DNA from: Mycolicibacterium litorale
Lineage (GTDB): Bacteria > Actinomycetota > Actinomycetes > Mycobacteriales > Mycobacteriaceae
Assembly (NCBI GenBank): GCA_002007745.1
Contig: CP019882.1
Span: forward strand, 1,302,001-1,366,000
Reading direction: 5' to 3'
Length of the DNA: 64,000 nucleotides
Every line of letters begins with the position of its first letter. Positions within the stretch are counted from its first letter, which is position 1. This document shows, in pieces, positions 55,446 through 63,836 of this stretch. The notes beneath the pieces are model-generated. The model searched no databases. It saw only the letters and a program-made list of their open reading frames with translations, and was not told the origin of the DNA. The translations under genes and the position numbers were made by a program.

Positions 55446-56690
55446 CTAGCCCGTTCCGGCGTAGGTAGATCTACCTGATTTCGTCCGGGATTCTTGCCAG
55501 AGGATCGCCGTCAGGCAGCCCAGCGCCAGTACGCCGACAGCGGTGGCGAACACCATGCCGGCTGTGCGCAGGCCCCACACTTGCGCCGCGAAACCCTCGC
55601 CGATCACCGGGATGGAGATGGCGATGTAGGCCACCACGAAGTAGGTGGAACTGACTTCGGCGCGCCGGTCGGCCGGGGTCAGCTCGGCCACCGCCGCCAG
55701 GCCGCGGCTGAAACTGATGCCCTGCCCGATACCGGAGACCACCGCGGCGGCGATCAGCCCGATCAACGACGAATAATGCAGCGCGACAACCAGGATCCCC
55801 ATCCCGGCGGTCAGGATCGCGCATCCGAGCGCCACCGCGCGGCGCGGGTTGATGCGGGCGCCGGCGATCTGGGCGATCGCGGATGCACCGAAGATCGATC
55901 CGGCCATCAGCCCGGCCAGCGCATGGTTGCCGATGCCGATGACGTTGGTCAGCAGCGACGGCGCCACCGAGGTGAACAGACCGGTGACCGAGAAGCCGGC
56001 AAACGCGGCCAGCGCGGCGGTGATGAACACCGACCGCACCTGCGGCGGCACCGAAAGCCGTTGCAGCCCCAGCTTTCCGGTTCGGCTGGCGGTTTCGGGG
56101 ACCAGCGCAACGGCGATCGTGGCCAGCACCACGAGGGCGATGTGCACGATGAAGGTCAGATCGAGCGGGGCGGGGGCGTACTGCGCCAGGATGCCGGCCA
56201 ATACCGGTCCGGCCCCCAATCCACCGATGTTGGCGATGGTGGCCACCGCGGGTGCGCGGTCGCGCCAACTCGCGGGCGCGGCTTCGATGACCGCCGCGGT
56301 GGCGGTGCCGGTGAAGATGCCGGCCGACAGTCCGGAGAGCACCCGGCCGACGAGCAGTTCGGGCACCGAGTCGGCGACCAGGAAGACCACCGCGCTGGCC
56401 AACGCGCAGGCGGTGCCGGCCAGCAGGACGGGCCGGCGGCCGATCGCGTCCGACCACCGGCCGAACACCAGCAGCGCCACCAACACCCCGCCGGCGTAGG
56501 TGGCGTAGATGACCGTTGTGGTCAGCACCGAGAAGTGCATTCGCTCGGAGTACAGCGCGTAGAGCGGTGTGGGCAGCGTGGTGCCCACCATGATCGCCGC
56601 GAAGGCGTACGCCAGCAGGGCGACGGAGAAGTCTCGCCGGAGGCGGGTGGTGGGGCCCGGTGGGGCGGCAGCGGAGCGACCAGGGGTCAT
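55446..56690 (-). CDS. MFS transporter, drug:H+ antiporter-like
   Basis: This is a 414-residue major-facilitator protein with twelve predicted segments and a short basic N-terminus. The MFS loop motif between segments 2 and 3 is present as VFGRWSDAIGRRPVLLAG. A region GLSAGIFTGTATAAVIEAAP between segments 4 and 5 is typical of the multidrug group. The substrate is not predictable. It follows actP on the same strand with a 77-bp gap, so co-transcription is possible but not required. ATG 56690 has no strong ribosome site; start moderately certain. Confidence 0.85.
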   Translation of the reverse strand: MTPGRSAAAPPGPTTRLRRDFSVALLAYAFAAIMVGTTLPTPLYALYSERMHFSVLTTTVIYATYAGGVLVALLVFGRWSDAIGRRPVLLAGTACALASAVVFLVADSVPELLVGRVLSGLSAGIFTGTATAAVIEAAPASWRDRAPAVATIANIGGLGAGPVLAGILAQYAPAPLDLTFIVHIALVVLATIAVALVPETASRTGKLGLQRLSVPPQVRSVFITAALAAFAGFSVTGLFTSVAPSLLTNVIGIGNHALAGLMAGSIFGASAIAQIAGARINPRRAVALGCAILTAGMGILVVALHYSSLIGLIAAAVVSGIGQGISFSRGLAAVAELTPADRRAEVSSTYFVVAYIAISIPVIGEGFAAQVWGLRTAGMVFATAVGVLALGCLTAILWQESRTKSGRSTYAGTG

Positions 56691-56767
56691 ACGTTGCTCA
56701 ACATCATCGGCACGTTCCCACCATTCCCGCCGCCGGCGAGATTCTCACCTCAATTTCATGGCCGGGC

Positions 56768-58405
56768 TCAGTGGTGGGTGGCCTTCTCGGCGCCGACGCC
56801 GGTCAGCGAGCGCACCTCCATCTCGGCGTTGAGCTCGGGATCTCCGGTGTCCGACGAGCTCAGGGTGCCGACGATGCCGAGGATGAAGGCCAGTGGAATC
56901 GACACGATGCCGGGGTTGGCCAGCGGGAACCAGTCGAAGTTGGCGCCCGGGATCATCGCGGTCTTGTTCCCCGACACCGCCGGTGAGAACACGATCAGCA
57001 CCAGGCAGCTGATCAGGCCGCCGTACATGCTCCACAGCGCGCCGCGGGTGTTGAACCGCTTCCAGTACAGCGAGTAGACGATGGTCGGCAGGTTGGCCGA
57101 GGCGGCCACGGCGAACGCCAATGCCACCAGGAAGGCCACGTTCTGGCCGTTGGCCAGGATGCCGAGACCGATCGCCGCGATACCGAGCACCACCGCCGTG
57201 ATCCGGGAGACCCGCACCTGCTCGTCCTCGGTCACCTTATGGCTCTTCATGACGCTGGCGTAGACGTCGTGCGCGAACGAGGCCGACGCGGTGATGGTCA
57301 AGCCGGCGACGACCGCCAGGATGGTGGCGAACGCGACCGCGGAGATCACGCCCAGCAGAATCACCCCGCCCAGCTCGAAGGCCAGCAGCGGTGCCGCCGA
57401 GTTCTGGCCGCCGGGCGCACCCAGGATGCGGTCCGGTCCGACAATCGCGGCCGCGCCATAGCCCAGCGCCAGGGTGAACAGGTAGAAGGCGCCGATCAAC
57501 GCGATCGCCCAGACGACCGATCGCCGTGCTTCTTTGGCCGTGGGCACCGTGTAGAACCGCATCAGCACATGCGGCAGGCCGGCGGTACCCAGCACCAGCG
57601 CCAGGCCCAGGGACAGCAGGTTGATCTTCGAGGTGGTCGAGCCGCCGTACTGGGCGCCCGGGGCCAGCACGTCGCGGCCGGACACCCCCTTGGTGGTCGC
57701 CTCGTGCACCATGTTCTGTGCCGAGCCGAGGATCTCGGAGAAGTTCAGCCCGAACTTGGCCAACACCAACACGGTCATGACGGCCGCACCGGCGATCAGC
57801 AGCACCGCCTTGATGATCTGCACCCAGGTGGTGCCCTTCATGCCACCGACCAGGACGTAGACGATCATCAGCACGCCGACCACCGCGATCACGAAGGATT
57901 GGGCGGTCCGGCCATGGATGTCGAGCAGCAGCGCCACCAGTCCGCCGGCGCCGGCCATCTGCGCCAGCAGGTAGAACAGCGACACCGTCAACGTCGAGGT
58001 GGCCGCGGCCACCCGCACCGGCCGCTGCTTGAGCCGGAAGCTCAACACGTCGGCCATGGTGAATTTGCCGGTGTTGCGCAGCAATTCGGCCACCAGCAGC
58101 AGGGCCACCAACCAGGCCACCAGGAACCCGATCGAGTAGAGGAAGCCGTCGTAGCCGTAGACCGCGATCGCGCCGGCAATGCCCAAAAAGCTTGCCGCCG
58201 AGAGATAGTCGCCGGCGATGGCGATACCGTTCTGCGGACCGGAGAATGCGCGGCCACCGGTGAAGAACTCGGTGGCGTTGGTGTTGGACCGGCCGGCGCG
58301 GATCACGATGAACAGCGTGATCAGCACGAACGCCACGAAGATGCTGATGTTGATCGCGGGGTTGCCGATCCGGGTGGCCTCGGCGGCCAGCAGGGTGGTG
58401 GTCAC
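56768..58405 (-). CDS. actP: Cation/acetate (monocarboxylate) symporter, SSS family
   Basis: This is a 545-residue sodium:solute symporter with about thirteen membrane segments, matching ActP and the corynebacterial MctC, which import acetate, propionate and pyruvate. Family motifs: FFTGGRAFSGPQNGIAIAGD then YLSAASFLG near the start, and GTAGLPHVLMRFYTVPTAKE. GTG 58405 overlaps the stop of the DUF485 gene by 4 bp, the same pair order as mctB-mctC. The operon's upstream region carries a direct repeat with 21-bp period and a separate inverted repeat. Confidence 0.93.
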   Translation of the reverse strand: MTTTLLAAEATRIGNPAINISIFVAFVLITLFIVIRAGRSNTNATEFFTGGRAFSGPQNGIAIAGDYLSAASFLGIAGAIAVYGYDGFLYSIGFLVAWLVALLLVAELLRNTGKFTMADVLSFRLKQRPVRVAAATSTLTVSLFYLLAQMAGAGGLVALLLDIHGRTAQSFVIAVVGVLMIVYVLVGGMKGTTWVQIIKAVLLIAGAAVMTVLVLAKFGLNFSEILGSAQNMVHEATTKGVSGRDVLAPGAQYGGSTTSKINLLSLGLALVLGTAGLPHVLMRFYTVPTAKEARRSVVWAIALIGAFYLFTLALGYGAAAIVGPDRILGAPGGQNSAAPLLAFELGGVILLGVISAVAFATILAVVAGLTITASASFAHDVYASVMKSHKVTEDEQVRVSRITAVVLGIAAIGLGILANGQNVAFLVALAFAVAASANLPTIVYSLYWKRFNTRGALWSMYGGLISCLVLIVFSPAVSGNKTAMIPGANFDWFPLANPGIVSIPLAFILGIVGTLSSSDTGDPELNAEMEVRSLTGVGAEKATHH

Positions 58406-58752
58406 TGCGCCGGTCCTTCCATCCGGATGCGGATGGCCTCGGCCTGCGGGTCGAGCTTACGGTTGGCGAACCGTACGTAGAGGCCGGTGATCAGGAACGT
58501 CGTCACGAACTGGCCGAGCCCCAGCAGCAGGCCGAGGTTGATGTTGCCCCACACCTTGATGGCCATGAAGTCGTGGGCGAAGGCACCCAGCAGAACGTAG
58601 GTGGCGTACCAGATCAGGAAGAACGCGGTCGTCGGGAACACGAAGCGGCGCAACGTGCGGCGCAGCTCCTGGAATTCGGGACTGGCCTGTACGGCCAGGT
58701 ATTGGGCACCGCTGGGATGAGTCTCCCGCGGCGGGATGTCGGTTGTGGGCAC
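58402..58752 (-). CDS. DUF485 small membrane protein, partner of ActP
   Basis: This is a 116-residue protein with two membrane segments (TTAFFLIWYATYVLLGAFAH and LLLGLGQFVTTFLITGLYVR) flanked by soluble ends; the sequence FQELRRTLRRFVFP is typical of DUF485. Such proteins precede actP/mctC transporters across proteobacteria and actinobacteria and are thought to assist or anchor the symporter. GTG 58752 is about six bases after AGGAG. Its stop overlaps actP. First gene of the operon; the control region lies at 58753-58909. Confidence 0.9.
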   Translation of the reverse strand: MPTTDIPPRETHPSGAQYLAVQASPEFQELRRTLRRFVFPTTAFFLIWYATYVLLGAFAHDFMAIKVWGNINLGLLLGLGQFVTTFLITGLYVRFANRKLDPQAEAIRIRMEGPAQ

Positions 58753-58777
58753 CGCGCGCTCCTAGCCTGCAATGGGG

Positions 58778-58800
58778 TGTGAACTGGGATCGAGTTCACA
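58778..58800. promoter_or_regulatory. Inverted repeat upstream of DUF485-actP
   Basis: TGTGAACT (58778-58785) and AGTTCACA (58793-58800) form a perfect 8-bp inverted repeat with a 7-base spacer GGGATCG, 26 bp before the DUF485 start. It is not a CRP site, because the TGTGA/TCACA spacing is 13 instead of 6. It is likely the operator of a second regulator, near or over the promoter. Confidence 0.5.
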
Positions 58801-58850
58801 GCGTATTGAGAGGTGGGTCACAGCCCCAGGGGTTGCAGCGGTATGTGCGG

Positions 58851-58881
58851 TGAACGGTTGTCGGGCGGCGCTGAACGGTTG
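58851..58881. promoter_or_regulatory. Direct repeat with 21-bp period, candidate LytTR-regulator site
   Basis: TGAACGGTTG occurs at 58851-58860 and again at 58872-58881, an exact 21-bp step (two helical turns) with an 11-base spacer. LytTR-domain regulators such as AgrA bind two short direct repeats in this phase. The pair lies about 100 bp upstream of the DUF485-actP operon and just beyond the 3' end of the second symporter gene. The LytTR regulator encoded at 61007-61789 is the natural candidate. The repeats do not match the AgrA consensus letter for letter. Confidence 0.6.
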
Positions 58882-58909
58882 CCGCGGGATCTATCCCCGG
58901 GATCTGGGG

Positions 58910-60634
58910 TCAGCCGCGGGGCACCCGTTCCACCCCCATGCCCAACCGTTCCGGAACATGCATCCTGGCGAAAATCCGCGCGACGTCCGGCGGCACGTCG
59001 GCCGGTGTCAGCCGGCTGACCAGCACCATGGTCGCAAACGCCAACGGCACGGTGACCGCGGCCGGATAGCCGATCAGGGTGGCCGGCCAGCCGCCCAGCG
59101 CATCGTCGTCGACCCAACCGGTCACGGCGACCAGGATGGCCAGACCGGAGGCCGATGTGCCGACCACCAAACCCGCGATGGCGCCGGCGGCGGTCAAACC
59201 GCGCCACCAGATTCCGAGCATGAGCAGCGGGCACAGCGTGGATGCCGCGACCGCGAAGGCCAGTCCGACGCCGCGGGACAACTCCAGGGTGGGCGCGATC
59301 AGCGACAGCGGAATCGGGATCAACCCGGCGATCAGCGCCACCAGGCGGAAGTCGCGGACCCGTCCGCGCAGCACGTCGGTGGACAACGCACCGGCGATGC
59401 TGACCAGCAGACCCGACGAGGTGGCCAGGAACGCCGCGATGGCGCCGGCGGCAACCAGGGCGGCCAACAGGTGCCCGGGTAGGCCGCCGATGGTGGCCGA
59501 GGGCAACAGCAGCACCGCCGCGTCGGCCTTGCCGGTGATGAGCAGTTGCGGCACGTAGAGCCGGGCGAACACCCCGAGCAGGGTGGGGAACAGGTAGAAC
59601 AACGACAGCAGGGCGATCACCGCCAGGGCCGTGCGCCGCGCGGCCCTTCCGTCGGGATTGGTGTAGAACCGCACCAGCACATGCGGCAGACCCATGGCGC
59701 CGAGGAAGGTGGCCACCATGATCGAAAAGACTTGGTAGAGCGGGTGGTTGCCGCCGAGGCCGCCGCCCGAGGCGATCCAGTCCGCTCCGCTGGCCGGGGC
59801 GCCGGCGACCACCGGCGTGTGAGCACCGGCGGCTAGGTTCAGGGTGGTCCCTTGGGTCAGTCGGTATTGACCTGGCCCGGGCAGGGCGCCGTCGTGGTTC
59901 GGGCCGTCGACCGTCACACCGGCAGGATCGGTGACCGTGACGACCACGTCGGTCTCGATGGTCACGGTGGTCGGTCGGTCGACGGTGGGTGGTAGCGGGC
60001 CGCCGAAATCGGTGTGGTGGGAAGCCGACAGGGCCAGCAGGGCCAGTGCGGGGACGGCGACAGCGGTCAGCTTCAGCCAGTACTGGAAGGCTTGGACGAA
60101 CGTGATGGAGCGCATCCCGCCGCCGACGACGTTGGCGATCACAATGGCGCCGACCGCCACCGGGCCGATCCAGACCGGCACGCCGAGAAGGGTTTTCAGA
60201 GCCAGGCCGGCGCCCTGGTACTGGGGGATCAGATAGAGGATGCACACCGTGACCACCACCAACATGGCGACCCGGCGCACCCGTGCCGAGCCCAGCCGGA
60301 ACTCGGCGAAGTCGGGCACGGTGTAGGCGCCGGAGCGGCGCAGCGGGGCCGAGACGAACAGCAGCAGGCCCAGGTAGCCGGCGGTGAAGCCGACCGGATA
60401 CCACAGGGCGTCGGCGCCATACTTGGCGATCAGGCCCGCGACACCGAGAAACGAAGCTGCCGAAAGGTATTCGCCGGAGATGGCCGCCGCGTTCCAGTGC
60501 GGTCCGACGGTTCGGGAGGCCACCAGGAAGTCGGAGGTGGTGCGTGACAGCCGGACCCCGTAGGCGCCGACGGCCACCGTGGCCACCGCCGCAGCCAGCA
60601 GCCCGCCCGCGGTGAACGCCGTCGCGCTGCTCAC
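58910..60634 (-). CDS. Sodium:solute symporter, ActP paralogue with enlarged extracytoplasmic loop
   Basis: This is a 574-residue SSS-family symporter. It shares with ActP the motifs SRTVGPHWNAAAISGEYLSA and GAMGLPHVLVRFY. It differs by a loop of about 90 residues (207-297) between membrane segments. This loop is rich in Thr/Val strands (TVDRPTTVTIETDVVVTVTD) and lies outside the cell, so it may be a small beta-domain. GTG 60634 overlaps the stop of the small upstream membrane gene, and the kinase and regulator genes precede that, so it is the terminal gene of a four-gene operon. Likely substrate: a carboxylate. Confidence 0.88.
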   Translation of the reverse strand: MSSATAFTAGGLLAAAVATVAVGAYGVRLSRTTSDFLVASRTVGPHWNAAAISGEYLSAASFLGVAGLIAKYGADALWYPVGFTAGYLGLLLFVSAPLRRSGAYTVPDFAEFRLGSARVRRVAMLVVVTVCILYLIPQYQGAGLALKTLLGVPVWIGPVAVGAIVIANVVGGGMRSITFVQAFQYWLKLTAVAVPALALLALSASHHTDFGGPLPPTVDRPTTVTIETDVVVTVTDPAGVTVDGPNHDGALPGPGQYRLTQGTTLNLAAGAHTPVVAGAPASGADWIASGGGLGGNHPLYQVFSIMVATFLGAMGLPHVLVRFYTNPDGRAARRTALAVIALLSLFYLFPTLLGVFARLYVPQLLITGKADAAVLLLPSATIGGLPGHLLAALVAAGAIAAFLATSSGLLVSIAGALSTDVLRGRVRDFRLVALIAGLIPIPLSLIAPTLELSRGVGLAFAVAASTLCPLLMLGIWWRGLTAAGAIAGLVVGTSASGLAILVAVTGWVDDDALGGWPATLIGYPAAVTVPLAFATMVLVSRLTPADVPPDVARIFARMHVPERLGMGVERVPRG

Positions 60635-61014
60635 CGGTGCGGCCCCTCGTCGTCGACCACCCCGACGAAGTCCCGCTCGGCCTGCTCGGCCAGCCGGATG
60701 AACAACCGTCCGACGCCGTAGAGCGCCGGGTAGATCAGGACGGCCAGGGTGAGCCAGTTCAGCCGCACCCCGAACACGGTGGCGCCGGACAGCTCCGGAA
60801 ACACCGCATTGATCAGCGGCAGTGCCGCCATCCCGCCGGCCACCACCGCCGCCAGCCGCAGCGCCAACCCGAGTTGCGCCCGCACCAACCCGCGCACCAG
60901 CGCGTCGCCGACCTCGGTCTGCTCCTGGACCTCGACCCGGGTGTGCACCGCGCGGGTGCCGCGCCGGTGCGCGAGCACGATGCGCTGGCGTTGCGGGCGC
61001 CCGGGTTTAGTCAT
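60631..61014 (-). CDS. Small membrane protein, DUF485-like role
   Basis: This is a 127-residue protein with two membrane segments (LALRLAAVVAGGMAALPLIN and LNWLTLAVLIYPALYGVGRL) and an acidic C-terminal tail. Its length, topology and position before the SSS gene mirror the DUF485-actP pair, although its sequence is divergent and it has a longer basic N-terminus (PGRPQRQRIVLAHRRGTRAV). It overlaps the response-regulator stop by 8 bp and the symporter start by 4 bp. It is probably the accessory subunit of the second symporter (inference). Confidence 0.75.
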   Translation of the reverse strand: MTKPGRPQRQRIVLAHRRGTRAVHTRVEVQEQTEVGDALVRGLVRAQLGLALRLAAVVAGGMAALPLINAVFPELSGATVFGVRLNWLTLAVLIYPALYGVGRLFIRLAEQAERDFVGVVDDEGPHR

Positions 61015-61789
61015 TACCGCCGCCCGGCTTGAAGGTTCGCATGGGATCGCGGATCAACCGGTCACGCAGTTCACGCGCCTGGCGGCGGCTGACCGGCAAC
61101 TCGACAGCGGCCGACGCGCCGTTGGCGCGCAGCCGAACCATGGTCGACGCGCCGGAGGTCCGCAGGCCGGTGACCATGGTCAGCGCGACCAGGTAAGACC
61201 GGTGCACCCGCTGGAAGCCGCGGTTCCGCCAGCGATCCTCCAAGGTGCTCAACGGTATTCGCACCAGGTGGGACCCGGATGCGGCGTGCAGCCGGGCGTA
61301 GTCGCCCTCGGCCTCCACCCAACCGATGGTGTCGCAGCGCACCAACTGGGTGACCCCACCGAGCTCGACGGGGATCGTGTCGGCTTGCGGCTCGTCGATC
61401 GGCGGGGCCGGCTCGATCACCCGGGCCGCGACCACTCGCCGCACCGCCTCGTCGAGGCGCTCCTTGCGGATCGGCTTGAGCAGGTAGTCCAGCGCCCCGA
61501 CCTCGAATGCGGCCAGCGCCTTGTCGTCGTGTGCGGTGACGAACACGACGGCGGGCGGGTGCGCGAAATTGCCGAGCAGGCTGGCCAGCTCGAGTCCGGA
61601 CAGGCCGGGCATGTTGATGTCGAGGAAGATCGCGTCGACGGTCCGCTCGTTGATGATCCGCAGTGCCGACGTCGCGTCGCCGGCGCCGACCACCTCGGCG
61701 ACGTCGGGATGCTCGCCGAGCAGGTAGATCAGCTCGTCGAGGGCCGGCGCTTCGTCGTCGACCGCCAGCACCCAGAGCCGCGCCGTCAT
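61007..61789 (-). CDS. LytTR-family response regulator
   Basis: This is a 260-residue two-component regulator. The receiver domain (1-120) has acidic D11/D12, the phosphorylation site D57 in FLDINMPG, and K105 in YLLKPI. A LytTR DNA-binding domain (about 148-250) contains WVEAEGDYARLHAASGSHLV and FQRVHRSYLVAL. Such regulators bind direct repeats on one DNA face. ATG 61789 is five bases after AAAGGAG; GTG 61810 is possible. It pairs with the upstream LytS-type kinase, and probable targets are the SSS transporters of this locus. Confidence 0.94.
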   Translation of the reverse strand: MTARLWVLAVDDEAPALDELIYLLGEHPDVAEVVGAGDATSALRIINERTVDAIFLDINMPGLSGLELASLLGNFAHPPAVVFVTAHDDKALAAFEVGALDYLLKPIRKERLDEAVRRVVAARVIEPAPPIDEPQADTIPVELGGVTQLVRCDTIGWVEAEGDYARLHAASGSHLVRIPLSTLEDRWRNRGFQRVHRSYLVALTMVTGLRTSGASTMVRLRANGASAAVELPVSRRQARELRDRLIRDPMRTFKPGGGND

Positions 61790-61806
61790 CCCACTCCTTT
61801 GCTCCG

Positions 61807-62988
61807 TCACGCCCGTACGCCGGCCCGGAACTTGGGCACCCGCATGATCACCTTGGTGCCGGCGTCCTTCGCTGTCTCGACCACCAGACCGTAGTCGTTG
61901 CCGAAGGCCGCGCGCAGTCGATGATCGACATTGCTCAGCCCTACGTGCGCGGCCTGCTCGCCGTCGCCGAGCACGTCACCGTGACCGGACCGCAGCAGCT
62001 CCGGATCCATGCCGATGCCGTCGTCCTCGATGCTGATGACGCAGTCGGATCCTTCGTTGCGCGCGACGATTTCGATCGAGCCGCCCTGTCGCCCGGCCAG
62101 TCCGTGCCGCACCGCGTTCTCGACGAGGGGCTGCAGGGCCAGGAACGGCACCACCACCGTGAGCACCTCGGGGGCGATCTGCAGGGTCACCGACAGGTTG
62201 GTGCCGAATCGGGCGCGCTCGAGGGTGAGGTAGCGGTCGATGTTGCGCAGCTCGTCGGCCAGCACCGTGTACGGGCCGGCGGAGCGGAAGGAATAGCGAG
62301 TGAAGTCGGCGAATTCCAGGATCAGGTCGCGGGCCCGGTCCGGGTCGGTGCGGACGAACGACGCAATGGTGGTGAGCGCGTTGTAGATGAAGTGCGGACT
62401 GATCTGGGCCCGCAGCGCCAGCACCTCGGCGCGGTCGAGGCGTGCCCGGGAGGCGTCGAGTTCGGCCAGCTCGAGCTGGCTGGCGGCGTAGCGGGCGACC
62501 TCGGCGATGGCACCGAGCATGCCCGGTGACGGCTCGTCGGCGTTGACCACGACCAGCACCCCGATCACCGCACCGTCGTCGTCGAGCAGGGGTTGAGCCA
62601 CCACCGCCGGCGTCTGGTCGCGGGCCAGCACCCGGCGCTGGCCGGCGATCGACTCCCGGGCGGTGTGGTGGCAGACCTCCAACGCGGCGGGCGTCCACAG
62701 CGCGTCCGCCGGCGGGTCGAAGGCCAGCAGCATCCCGTCGCCGCCGTAGAGCGCGATCCCGTCGGAGCCGGTCAGGCCGCGCAGATGGGGAGCGGCACCG
62801 GCCGCCGAGTCAGCGTCGAGGCCCTTGCGCAGTGAGCGGGCCGCCTGCGCGGCGGTGTGCAGCGCGGCGTGCACGGTGCGCTCTGCCGGCGTGGTCACCA
62901 CCCGCCGGGTCAGGATGGCGACGGTACCGATGATCAGCGCGACCGCGGCCAGCGTGACCGCCAGCGCCAGCGCGACCGCACCCGACAT
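61807..62988 (-). CDS. LytS-type sensor histidine kinase
   Basis: This is a 393-residue kinase. One N-terminal membrane segment (about 5-25) is followed by a GAF-like sensor domain (about 40-165), then the HisKA_7TM/LytS-type phosphoacceptor with H199 in ALRAQISPHFIYNALTTIAS, and a HATPase domain with PLVENAVRHGL (N-box, N291) and EDDGIGMD. Unlike LytS or BtsS it lacks the 5TM sensor, so sensing may be intracellular or via the GAF domain. ATG 62988 is four bases after GGAGG. First gene of the transport operon; divergent from the HhH-GPD gene. Confidence 0.92.
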   Translation of the reverse strand: MSGAVALALAVTLAAVALIIGTVAILTRRVVTTPAERTVHAALHTAAQAARSLRKGLDADSAAGAAPHLRGLTGSDGIALYGGDGMLLAFDPPADALWTPAALEVCHHTARESIAGQRRVLARDQTPAVVAQPLLDDDGAVIGVLVVVNADEPSPGMLGAIAEVARYAASQLELAELDASRARLDRAEVLALRAQISPHFIYNALTTIASFVRTDPDRARDLILEFADFTRYSFRSAGPYTVLADELRNIDRYLTLERARFGTNLSVTLQIAPEVLTVVVPFLALQPLVENAVRHGLAGRQGGSIEIVARNEGSDCVISIEDDGIGMDPELLRSGHGDVLGDGEQAAHVGLSNVDHRLRAAFGNDYGLVVETAKDAGTKVIMRVPKFRAGVRA

Positions 62989-63028
62989 CTCGCCTCCTGT
63001 CACTTCCGCCATGCCTATTGTGTGTGTC

Positions 63029-63604
63029 ATGGCGCGTCTGCAGTTGACCCAGGATCCCGCGTCCGACGAGCTGTTGAGCGAGGATCCGTTCGCATTGCTC
63101 ACCGGAATGTTGCTCGACCAGCAGATTCCGATGGAGACGGCGTTCGCCGGGCCGCGCAAGCTCGTCGAGCGCATCGGCAGCATAGACCCGCGGGTGATCG
63201 CCGACTACGACCCGGAGAAGTTCGCCGCCGAGTTTGCCAAAACCCCTGCGGTGCACAGGTTCCCGGGTTCCATGGCTAAGCGTGTCCAGGACCTGGCCCG
63301 AGCGATCACCGACGACTACAACGGCGACACTGCTGCGCTGTGGCTCAGCGGCGGCCCCGATGGGGCCGAGGTTCTGCGCCGGCTCAAGGCGCTGCCGGGC
63401 TTCGGTGAGCAGAAGGCCAAGATCTTCCTGGCGCTGCTCGGCAAGCAGTACGGGGTGACGCCGGCAGGCTGGCGGGAGGCCGCCGGTGATTACGGCAAGA
63501 CCGGCACGCACATGTCGATCGCCGATGTGGTCGACAAGGGGTCGCTGGACGAGGTGCGGGCGTACAAGAAGAAGATGAAGGCGGCAGCGAAGGCGAAGGC
63601 CTGA
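63029..63604 (+). CDS. HhH-GPD-family base-excision repair-like protein
   Basis: This is a 191-residue protein with an all-helical HhH-GPD-like core: LLTGMLLDQQIPMETAFAGP, then the helix-hairpin-helix KALPGFGEQKAKIFLALLGK. Related proteins are often mislabelled HesB. The catalytic Asp/Lys of glycosylases is not clear, and the Fe-S cysteines are absent. A basic Lys/Ala tail (KKKMKAAAKAKA) ends in the tandem repeat that follows. ATG 63029 has TATTGT (63016-63021) seven bases upstream. It is probably a DNA-lesion-binding or glycosylase-like protein. Confidence 0.82.
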   Translation: MARLQLTQDPASDELLSEDPFALLTGMLLDQQIPMETAFAGPRKLVERIGSIDPRVIADYDPEKFAAEFAKTPAVHRFPGSMAKRVQDLARAITDDYNGDTAALWLSGGPDGAEVLRRLKALPGFGEQKAKIFLALLGKQYGVTPAGWREAAGDYGKTGTHMSIADVVDKGSLDEVRAYKKKMKAAAKAKA

Positions 63605-63663
63605 GCCATAGGTAGCGAAGGCGAAGGCCTGAGCCATAGGTAGCGAAGGCGAAGGCCTGAGCC
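63586..63663 (+). repeat. 28-bp tandem repeat, 2.8 copies, over a stop codon
   Basis: Unit AGCGAAGGCGAAGGCCTGAG plus CCATAGGT repeats perfectly at 63586-63613 and 63614-63641, with a partial third copy at 63642-63663. The first copy contains the last codons and TGA (63602-63604) of the HhH-GPD gene, so each later copy repeats the Lys-Ala-stop end. Copy number would not alter the protein. It is shorter than typical MIRU elements and looks like a small VNTR. Confidence 0.9.
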
Positions 63664-63680
63664 CGGACGACGGAGGCACT

Positions 63681-63827
63681 ATGAAGACACACCTGAACTG
63701 CCCGTGCGGCGAGGCGATCAGTGCGAAGGACGAGGACGAACTCGTCGACCTGACCAAGGCGCACCTCGCCGAGGCGCACCCCGGCATGGACTACGGCCGC
63801 GACGAGATCCTGTTCCTGGCCTACTGA
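63681..63827 (+). CDS. DUF1059-like small protein
   Basis: This is a 48-residue soluble protein, MKTHLNCPCGEAISAKDEDE then a helix with HLAEAH. A CPCG at the start and two His residues near the middle could bind a metal. This matches short DUF1059 proteins, of unknown function. GGAGG lies five bases before ATG 63681. It starts just after the tandem repeat and may be co-transcribed with the HhH-GPD gene. It converges on the WS/DGAT gene 9 bases beyond its stop. Confidence 0.8.
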   Translation: MKTHLNCPCGEAISAKDEDELVDLTKAHLAEAHPGMDYGRDEILFLAY

Positions 63828-63836
63828 GCCGGCCTA

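Noticed and set aside
58778-58800. CRP-type site
   Set aside because: TGTGA and TCACA are separated by 13 bases rather than 6.
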